Positions 56,655-64,000 of a DNA stretch of 64,000 bases are shown piece after piece. The stretch lies in NCBI GenBank assembly GCA_011109175.1, contig RDEW01000106.1:17314-81313 (forward strand). Direction: 5' to 3'. The notes beneath the pieces are model-generated. The model did not search any database. It had not been told where the DNA came from and worked only from the letters and a program-made list of their open reading frames with translations. The stretch comes from Dicyema japonicum (taxonomy: Eukaryota; Dicyemida; Rhombozoa; Dicyemidae). Within the stretch, counting starts at the first letter, position 1. Each line of letters begins with the position of its first letter. A program made the translations under genes and the position numbers.

Positions 56655-58780
56655 ATGTCCTACAAATTCTGCAAAAAGTTTGAGCCCAATCGCTTCAGTC
56701 GAATCCGCTGCCAGAACTGCTTCGCGGCCAAGAACCAGCACTCCTCCGAGGCCCTTGAGCAGCCAACTGTAGTAATTAATTTAAAACAAGGTCGACGTAC
56801 GGGCGATTCATCGTGGATATCTTTTTATCAGCCATGACACCGACTTTTCCACCAATCTGGCACGTGCTCGGGTTTGGGGACTCTTTTACCCTAGAGGTGG
56901 ATTCGACGGTTTTTTGTAATTTTCAGCGACGCTCATGTCAAATATTTCCTCGACGAAAACGTAGACGAGATCCCCTTAGCTGACTTGAACCTGAATGACC
57001 TTGTTGAAGTCCAGGATGCCGAAGAGATCACAACTCACGCTAATTCCGCGGTCCTCCGTTTCAAAAACTCTGACTTTTATGTGAAAGGAGTCAGTCGTGA
57101 AGAAATCCGACGGTTTGGGTTCGTTAATCACGCTTAGCTGGAGGAAGATCTTCAACGAGTTCATAACCGACTATAAAACCGAGAAGAAAAGTCCCGGAAT
57201 TCGTACAATTAGCAAAATTCAATCTGCTGATCGGGAAACCGCAAAAATCTCCCAATCTGGGGATTCTTGGATTTCCGTAGAAATGATTCCTCCCAAAGTT
57301 TATTCAGTCGAGCATCTGAACCCAAAGCTGTCTGAATCTCCCACGAGATGTAACCTCTACGGTGACAGTGCCGAACTTGAGGTCCCGTTAATTCTAATTC
57401 CAGGGTCTTTTCTACCAAAAGAGTGGGTGGCTGATGCTGAGCGACGGAAATGTATTTTTTTGTTAAAATTGGCAGGAATGGATGAAGTGCTGGTGTAAAC
57501 TGAAGAATGGACAACTTTCGATCAAAATGGAAGGGGACTCCGTGGTCACTCGGTTGGTGGACGTCAAAAAGTGCGTCAGAGTGGTGGAGACCTTGCTTCC
57601 ATTTAACTATGGTTTCTCTCTTGACGTTTGGTTTTTTTATTTCCGGCAGACAGTGGATGATTCACTGATGTTTTCAGCCACCACGGAATCGTCACGTGAC
57701 AGCTGGCAGAGCATGTTAGATTCGATAATTGTCCACGGGGCGGTTCATTCTGGCCGACCAAAGAGTCCAGTGATGGAAACGAAGGACAGTGGGGTCGAAA
57801 CCCCGAACTTCGATTTCGTTCAGGATCCTTTTCTGCAGCCTTGTTCTGTAATTGAGCGAGAGGAACCGTCAGTGTCGAGTCTGCACAGTCAGATTGTGAC
57901 TCTACAGTCTCAGTTGACCCAAGTCCAGGCGAATTTCACCTCCCACTGCAATCAGTATTGTGCTGAGCGGGAGAGGTCGGTAGAACAAATCAACTCACTC
58001 GAGAACCAAAAGTGACCCCCTAGTTATAATCCCAGATCTGAGCTTAACAGGCGTTTGGAAGACGTCCTGGAGCAATTTGACAAGCTGAACGAAGAGAAAG
58101 ACCAGATTGAGAGGTCCTATCTGGAAGCGAGGAAGCTGTTGGAGCAGAGGACAGAGATGTACGAGATGCTGAAGGAACGGGCCTCCAAGATGAACCCAAT
58201 CTCGGACGATGAGCCTACTGAGGTCGGGCTAGATGAGTACTCATTGGTGGTTTAAGGCAGGATTTATTCTCTTGAGGATATGCCAGTGAGGGAGACAGAC
58301 AAGGATGTGGTTGGGACTCTCGTGGCGGTAGTTAAGGCGAGGGATATCAACATTGCATACCTAAAATCTCACTTTCGCACGTTTCGAAGAACTTGTCGGA
58401 GTTCCACAAGCAGCTGATGACGAGCATTGATAAATACAAGACGACCAAGGATCTACTAAAGGCTGAGAACGAGAGGATCGCCAGGATGGTGTCGAAGTCT
58501 CTGGAGGAGATTGAGAATGATGAGCGAGTGGGTGGGTCGATAAGTGACTGCAAACTGATTCACGATCTCAAGGTGGCCCTATGTGTGAAGGATTTTGAGA
58601 CTCAGAGGCTGAGAGCCCACGTGCTGATGTTGGAGGACGAGATTAGTCTGGTTTTGGCGGTAATCTTTGAATTATTGGAAGCACGAGGAGAAGACGATGA
58701 GAATGTATAGACTTTGTCTTCATGAGAAGAATGAATTGACGAATCTTTACAATCAAAGACTGTCGGCTATTATCAGGTGA
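56655..58780 (+). CDS. MPRIP: M-RIP/outspread-like protein: two PH domains and coiled coil
   Basis: M-RIP links myosin phosphatase and RhoA to actin; fly outspread is its homologue. The N-terminus 'FCKKFEPNRFSRIRCQNCFA' is the family signature ('CRKFxxNxFNKxKCxNCF'). PH1 lies at about 56850-57140 ('AHVKYFLDENVDEIPLADLN'). A linker follows, then PH2 at about 57475-57745 ('WMKCWCKLKNGQLSIKM', 'NYGFSLD' spliced to 'TVDDSLMFSATTESSRDSWQ'). The rest is coiled coil ('LEDVLEQFDKLNEEKDQIER') ending at 58780. Introns: 56791-56831 (41 bp), 57113-57137 (25 bp), 57626-57649 (24 bp), 58012-58035 (24 bp), 58250-58276 (27 bp) and 58705-58726 (22 bp). The junctions at about 57450 and 58360 are not resolved and may hide one-base errors or a GC-AG intron. 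It starts only 85 bp from the oppositely directed MRG gene, so a shared promoter is likely. Confidence 0.82.
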
Positions 58781-58784
58781 CATA

Positions 58785-59200
58785 GTTAGGCTTTTTCAAT
58801 TAAATTTTTCATTGTGTTTATTAGACTTTTTCCCGCTTTGTTTATACCTCAGCAGTTATCGCATCCTTGGACTTGAAGGAAGTGCCGTCCAGGGGAACTT
58901 TTTTGGATGGTTGACATTCTAGATGAGCTCCAATGGGAGTGGTATAATTTTAAAATATTTCGCCGTTTGAATTGTTATTTTTAAAATATTAAAAATCGAC
59001 AGGATTTTCCATTTTCAAAGAATTTTAATGATATCTGAATACTCACAATTAGGACAATCACAAATATGACCTAAAAAATTAAAACTATAAGACCTTAAAA
59101 ATTAAATACGACCTTAATAATTTCGTGCAGTTAATTTTTTTTTAATTTATTAAATAATTAATTCATTAAGTAAAAAAGTGAGTAATTGGTCATATAGCGG
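58785..59200. other. AT-rich intergenic stretch
   Basis: No gene. It ends with a short motif, 'AAGTGAGTAATTGGTCATAT' (about 59176-59195), that recurs in diverged form at 60676-60695. Confidence 0.45.
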
Positions 59201-59214
59201 CCGTCCTGACTGTG

Positions 59215-59475
59215 TGGCTATTCCCTCTTAGGATGGGGAGCGAGATTCCCTCAAATATCCAACAGCGCTCACGGGGTACTCCTGATCGTGTAGAAATCCG
59301 ATTTCTTAGCTGACTCGAATTCCAGCGTCGCAGGCTCAATGTAACCAGACGTCTCAACGGCGAGTGGGAGAAATTTATTGACAAAAGCATCAAATAATTT
59401 TACCCTTTCATCATTAAAGTTTCTATCCTTTTCGAGCATTTTATTTAACATGGAAAAACTTATTTCTACCAAAAT
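59215..59475 (-). mobile_element. LINE C-terminal fragment, 'PLAVETSG' family
   Basis: 'DAFVNKFLPLAVETSGYIEP' with 'ATLEFESAKKSDFY' matches the 'F.PLAVETSG' block. The piece at 35555-35690 is its closest relative in the window (shared 'CCAGACGTCTCAACGGCGAG' on the plus strand). Confidence 0.65.
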
Positions 59476-59840
59476 AGTTGTTCAGGCCACTTCATAAATT
59501 TGCACAAAAATATGGACAAAATTTTTTTAATTTCGCATTTTTGATATCTTCAATGGCATCCTTTTGTTCGAATTTGATTGAATCTATAATTCTATGCTTC
59601 CAAAATAGTAATCTTGGTATTTCTTAATTCCAGAATAACTGGATGGTAGGCAGAAATCAATTTCGTTAAATTATCTGATTGTATTGAGGCCTTAGCGATT
59701 TCCACAATTTTTCATCATTTGACGAGGAGTTCTCAACCAAAGTTAATATCTAACAATCAACAGCCTTCCTCGTCTGCCTTTAATATTTCGTTTAGTAGCT
59801 GAGTAATACGTTTTTCGCTCTAAGGTTTTATTTACAGGCA

Positions 59841-60417
59841 GGTACGATTCTCGTTGCTGAACAGCTCCGAGAACGCCTTATCCAACTGAACCACTGCCTA
59901 TATGCCATTTCCTGGCTCTGCCCCCTATAATCTGGTTTCAGGCTGTCTAGGGTTCGTTTTAACACAGTGGACTGTAGATAGGCCCGGAGCTTTCTATCTA
60001 CCCCCAACTGCTTCAGATAACCCTTGTGGTACGGGCATCACGTCTCAAGACCGTTTGCAGACTGTGGAGGTGGAGAAAAAAAGGAAGTATGACTTTCTTG
60101 CAAACGAGATGGGGCAGATGCTTGGTTGCAAGGTCCTCGTTATTCCTATAGTAATGACGTGGGAAGGAATTGCAACAAAGTACCACAAGGGTTATCTGAA
60201 GCAGTTGGGGGTAGATAGGAAGCTCCAGGCCTATCTACAGTCCACTGTGTTAAAGCGGACCCTAGAGAGCCTGACACTGGAGTATAGGAGGCAGAGCCCT
60301 GAGATGCCATATGGGCAGAGGGTTCAATTAGACAAGGCGCTCTCGGAGTTGTTTCAGCAACCAGAATCGAACCTGCCTGAGGAGGCTGGCGAACAGGCAG
60401 GCGAGGAAGGGTGTTGA
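59841..60417. repeat. Large inverted repeat made from a LINE C-terminal segment
   Basis: The left arm (about 59841-60038) is the reverse complement of the right arm (about 60172-60375), with a spacer of about 133 bp. Shared tracts include 'CAGTGGACTGTAGATAGGCC', 'CTATCTACCCCCAACTGCTT' and 'CAGATAACCCTTGTGGTAC'. The plus strand of the spacer and right arm codes 'VEVEKKRKYDFLANEMGQML', 'VLVIPIVMTWEGIATKYHKG' and 'YLKQLGVDRKLQAYLQSTVL', a LINE-type C-terminal domain ending at 60417. GC content is well above the flanks, so the insertion looks young. A transcript would fold into a hairpin of about 200 bp. Confidence 0.8.
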
Positions 60418-60752
60418 TTAAATATATTAACTTTTTTATTGTTTGTTAAATAAAGTGGGGTTCAATAACAAAGTAATTTTTACATATTTTATATTTTTTA
60501 AGAAGAGCCTCATTTTGGGAGACACATCAAAATTTGGGAATTTTTGCCCCATTTCGGGGTCGAACTTTTCTACAAAATGTTTTTTTCGAAAATTGGGTCT
60601 CATTCACAATTAAAAATGCATCTATTCTAGTATAGTATCTTTAATTCTCGTAATTGAACAATTTTTACAGAAAAAGTGAGAAAATGATCATATAGCGGTC
60701 TCTCTCATTAAATAATAAAAATAATTAAAAATACCTCTTGATTTGTCGTGTG

Positions 60753-61121
60753 TAATGTCCGAGTACGATTATGTTTAGCGTAAAAAACTCAAATTCAAGG
60801 GATCTTCAAAGAAAAGGAGGTATAAAATCTTAATTAAGTTTAAATTAGTTATATGAAACCTGTTGATAATATACCAAAAGAAGAAAATCTGAGAGATGAG
60901 ATTTTATCCTCCCTAAAGAAAGTAGACCAAAGGACAGCGTCTCAAAAACGTTTTTCGGAAGCCCAATTAGAACGAGTTTAATATTATAATATATATAGCA
61001 CATTGCAAGAATTAATAAAACTGAAATTAAAACTCACAGACAGAAAATAAAGGACTTTAACGAATACCTTGATTCCATGACTGAACACTATGATATTCCT
61101 AAAGTTAGCTGGACTAAATGA
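60753..61121 (+). CDS. FAM32A: FAM32A homologue
   Basis: FAM32A is a small conserved nuclear protein that sits in the catalytic spliceosome in human structures. From the ATG at 60753: 'MSEYDYV', an in-frame TAG (60774-60776), then 'RKKLKFKGSSKKR'. After the intron 60820-60848 (29 bp): 'SYMKPVDNIPKEENLRDEIL', 'VDQRTASQKRFSEAQLER' (human 'LDKRTPAQAAFEKMQEKRQMER'). After the intron 60976-60998 (23 bp): 'HIAR', 'KTEIKTHRQKIKDFNEYLDS' and 'MTEHYDIPKVSWTK', nearly identical to the human C-terminus, with the stop at 61119-61121. The TAG falls where human has Gln (CAG to TAG is one change). Either an error, a recoding site, a different first exon, or a broken gene. A 22-bp GT..AG segment (60755-60776) also ends at this TAG, so an upstream first exon is possible. 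Confidence 0.88.
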
Positions 61122-61600
61122 GTAATATTACTTCGTAGTTGTTTTTGTAATTTTAATAAGGACTAATTCTATTATTTAATATAATTTTAGATAACGACTA
61201 CATTCCCTCAGTTGACCAAACTATCAGTGATATATCGAAAGTCAGATTAAAGCAACGTCCATTATCTACCGCTAGTTTATCAGTTACATTTATTACGGAA
61301 GTTCATACCCTCAACTGGAAAGCAAATGATTGTCCTTGTGTTCATAATTTTTTATCAAGAACTCGACTGCTGCCACAATTAAGTGAGACACTGTAAAGAC
61401 TAGAATGGAAAAATAGTGTTGTCTTTATCGTACTTTCAGTCTTCCATTGCAAATGTCAATGGAATCATATTGGATCGTTGAGAAATCGATTATGTTAGTG
61501 CACCCTTCCAAATAAAAGATCAACAAGATCAATTGATAAGCTTGATGATTTTTATAAATATATTTTCGATGTTGTTATGCAGATTAAGTCCAAGTAAGAA
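61118..61600 (+). CDS. Possible unidentified gene immediately after FAM32A
   Basis: The FAM32A stop overlaps an ATG (ATGA at 61118-61121, 'MSNITS'). After AT-rich, intron-like sequence the plus strand reads 'NDYIPSVDQTISDISKVRLK', 'RPLSTASLSVTFITEVHTLN' and 'NDCPCVHNFLSRTRLLPQLS'. Then a 24-bp GT..AG segment (61396-61419) is followed by a hydrophobic 'LVVFIVLSVFHCKCQW'. It ends with 'KLDDFYKYIFDVVMQIKSK' at about 61600. It looks like a small membrane-associated protein. I do not recognise the family and the first exon is a guess. Confidence 0.4.
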
Positions 61601-61609
61601 TTAAACATG

Positions 61610-63300
61610 GTGGTGAATCAAACTTGATGGGAACCCAAGTAAGAATTAAACCCCTTCTCGCATTTTCGATAAAATTTTCTGTTTTTTATAAAAGAAATTT
61701 ATGTTTTCACATATATTTATACGATTTCGCAGATCAGCCAATTTTTCCAACTCTATAATAAATGCATGTAAAAACTCAAAAAAGCTTCTGTCAGTTACCT
61801 TTGGTATAAATTTTCTGTACTTCTGCATAGAAAAAAGTAAAACGATATTCAATACCCAAACAAGTTTTGTAAACTTTATTGTTCAATTTATGCAAGGAAA
61901 TCATATTCGAGTAAGCATTAGTTACCTCATGATCCTAGAGTCGGTTGATGGGATGAGAAAATCAGATATTTTACTGTAGCACCTGTGAAATAGTAATAAA
62001 ATGACCTGTCAGTTTGAAATGTTTGTTAGACAAAAAATTCAATTAAAGCTGTTGTTAGAAAATTGGTGAGTTGATAGTAAATTCACCAGGAAATTTTCTA
62101 ATAACAGTCTTAACTTTTTCAATGACTTTATTGATTGAACGACAAAGTATTTTATTCAAAAACTCAAAAAATTAAAAATAAAAATTTTTTTACCCAGTTT
62201 TACTTTTTTTGACTTTATAATTTTTGATTCATGTAATATTAAAAATCACATTTTATAAGTTTTAAACAATCTTAAAAAAACATAAACAAAAATTGCCCGA
62301 CTAATAATAATGGACTACCGTTCATATGGAGGAACATTGTAATTAACAGACTTAATGCAGAATTAACCTTTACATCCAAAGGTTTAAGATATGGCGTTTT
62401 TTTTTCAGGTATAAACAGTACGTCAGTATTCTTGTTTAGTTCGTTAGTTATGGATTCCTTTTTATGGACTTCAAAAAATCCATATATAATAAAGACTTTT
62501 TATTAGAAAAAATATCGTGCCAAATTTTTCCGAAAATAAGCCTCAAATATTTCGGAAGGGCTTATTTTCGGAAAACCCCGGTATTAGAAAATTTATAAAT
62601 CGACCAAATAGTTTTTTATTTATTATAAAACATACGATAATGAAATGTCGACTTTTATAAAAAATCAGTGAGGAGATTTCCCATGTTCTGATTTTTCTGC
62701 GAAATCAAGTTTCCCTTGACTCATAGCTATTTTGTAAGAATTAATGCAACAAATTCTTGTGCTTAATCGTTTTCTTGTGTCAGTCAATAAAATATTTTTT
62801 ATAATTGTTAATTTTTACATGGCTTGCAATAGAATCACTTATCGAAGCTATAACAAAATTCTTCTTTAAATTGACAAATATTTTCTTTTTAATCTAAATT
62901 GAGACGGTTTGAACGTGGCATAACAAGGAATAGTAATTTTACACGTGTTTAATATTTTAAAATTAAAAATGGCATTTATGGCAAATAAAATGAATTATGG
63001 CATTTAACACCAAAATAGAAAAAATGGCACGTCAGGGCAGCTTCTACATAACCGTTACTATATTTTCTTTCCTAAATAAATTCTTTGACTTCTTCAAGGT
63101 AAAACATTTTTAAAAATTATATAATTTAACTCGTTAATAAAAAATGACCATTCCTTAAAAATTGCATTTATGGCAAAAGTTGCCCTAGTCATAACTAATT
63201 AATCCAAGGAAGCAACCCAAGGGAGAACATGTTCTTTTGTCCGAAAATATATTTACCCTTATCCCAATTTTAATGATTAGAAAGTGACGCTATTGATCGG
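61610..63300. other. AT-rich stretch with no supported gene
   Basis: A perfect 13-bp-arm hairpin ('CCGAAAATAAGCC' / 'GGCTTATTTTCGG') lies at about 62531-62571 and resembles a DNA-transposon end. The minus-strand frame 61852-61646 is open but unassigned. The rest is A/T-rich. Confidence 0.4.
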
Positions 63301-63319
63301 GAAACCCTATAAAGTGATA

Positions 63320-63800
63320 AGTCTCCATTTTGGCCTGCAGGCATGAGAGTTACCTCTCATAATCGCAGGTCCAAAATTTAACATTGAGATCTATAAAGGG
63401 CTATTTAAAATCGTCTCTCGTTGGGCACTTACACTAGGATTCGAGGATCATGCCTTTGGGTGTCCACCTTAAATGAGGATCGTACAATATTTCAGACCAC
63501 TCAACCTTCCCTTTATCTAAAAAAAACACTCAGGAAAATCCCACATCCGACAAAAGACCTAACCTGGACAAAAAATATACATGATTTTGTGTTTAAGAAC
63601 CCTCAAAGAGAACAAGATACAGGAGCTCAGATCCTCTGAGATTAGCGCTTCAGAACTGCTATTTCCGAGGGCCATCAGAGTGAAATTTTCTCGTTTAAGA
63701 AGTGTACATCATCAGAATCTGACTGGGATAATAGTTCGGGATCTCTTTGCTTACCCTGGACCACCAGGGCTCGGTGGATCTCTGGGAGCATCTTGTTTTT
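63320..63800 (+). mobile_element. LINE 3' fragment, same family as 22139-22895
   Basis: 'KKTLRKIPHPTKDLTW' then, in another frame, 'EIFSFKKCTSSESDWDNSSG' correspond to 'RTLRQILPPTKD' and the end of the minus-strand copy near 22200. 63800-64000 holds nothing recognised. Confidence 0.65.
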
Positions 63801-64000
63801 TGAATACCACCAGTTTCATAAAAGTTACCGAAACTAGGATTAATAATTTAATTTAATTCAGAACAGGGGGATAGAACGGAAAAGTCCATTACTGTCGGTG
63901 TCTTTACTCATATGCACTTAATAGTTTATTTCAAGATCTTCTCAAAATTTTTTTTAATGCAATGATGACTATTTGGTGGACTCTGAAGCATTCAGAGAAT

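Noticed and set aside
59902-60417. 171-residue frame as a host gene
   Set aside because: Its first half is the antisense of its second half (inverted repeat), and the second half is a LINE C-terminal domain.
1-64000. Bacterial or phage origin, CRISPR array, or operons
   Set aside because: Spliceosomal introns, animal protein families, SINEs and LINEs exclude a prokaryotic source. No regularly spaced short repeats with unique spacers are seen.

Overview
This is an AT-rich animal-type nuclear contig. Open frames are short and broken, but splicing out GT..AG introns of only 20-31 bp restores long conserved proteins. I rebuilt such genes for MTERF3, a GPI ethanolamine-phosphate transferase-like protein (PIGO/PIGG type), a C2H2 zinc-finger protein, hyccin (FAM126), acetyl-CoA synthetase, a USPL1-like protein, magnesium-dependent phosphatase 1 (MDP1), an MRG/MSL3-type chromatin protein, an M-RIP/outspread-type PH protein and FAM32A. 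Metazoan gene content with introns averaging about 24 bp fits a dicyemid mesozoan best. That assignment is inference and rests on the intron size, the gene set and degenerate TTAGGG-like repeats.

Layout: 1-8 kb is degraded LINE sequence plus a pogo/Tigger-type element (5978-7914) holding SINE and LINE pieces. MTERF3 lies at 8.2-9.3 kb (-). An unidentified split gene is at 10.9-12 kb (+), and the PIGO-like gene at 12.3-14 kb (-). From 14.3 to 17 kb there are SINE and LINE remnants, then the zinc-finger gene at 17.5-18.2 kb (-). 18.4-22 kb is mostly empty. Hyccin is at 23.2-24.1 kb (-). 24.4-36.2 kb is a repeat graveyard (LINE, Tigger, Ty3-type integrase, telomere-like repeats, 23-residue tandem repeats, a foldback element, a second Tigger). 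Acetyl-CoA synthetase is at 36.8-39.3 kb (+) with a small unidentified gene convergent to it. 40-48 kb holds LINE/hAT/SINE sequence, a possible K+ channel pore and a 5'-inverted LINE insertion. The USPL1-like gene is at 48.0-49.6 kb (-), followed by more LINE sequence. MDP1 is at 53.2-53.8 kb (+), the MRG gene at 55.2-56.6 kb (-), and the divergent M-RIP gene at 56.7-58.8 kb (+), only about 85 bp from the MRG start. FAM32A is at 60.75-61.12 kb (+).

The genes are housekeeping and signalling genes with no common pathway; nothing suggests operons. The most notable features are the uniform tiny introns, an excess of the palindrome CACGTG (about 46 copies by eye), a USPL1-like protein and a PIGO-like protein that seem to have lost catalytic residues, a filled/empty-site pair that documents a Tigger insertion, and a twin-primed LINE insertion with a 14-bp target duplication. 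Several conserved genes carry single-base frame breaks, which may be assembly errors.
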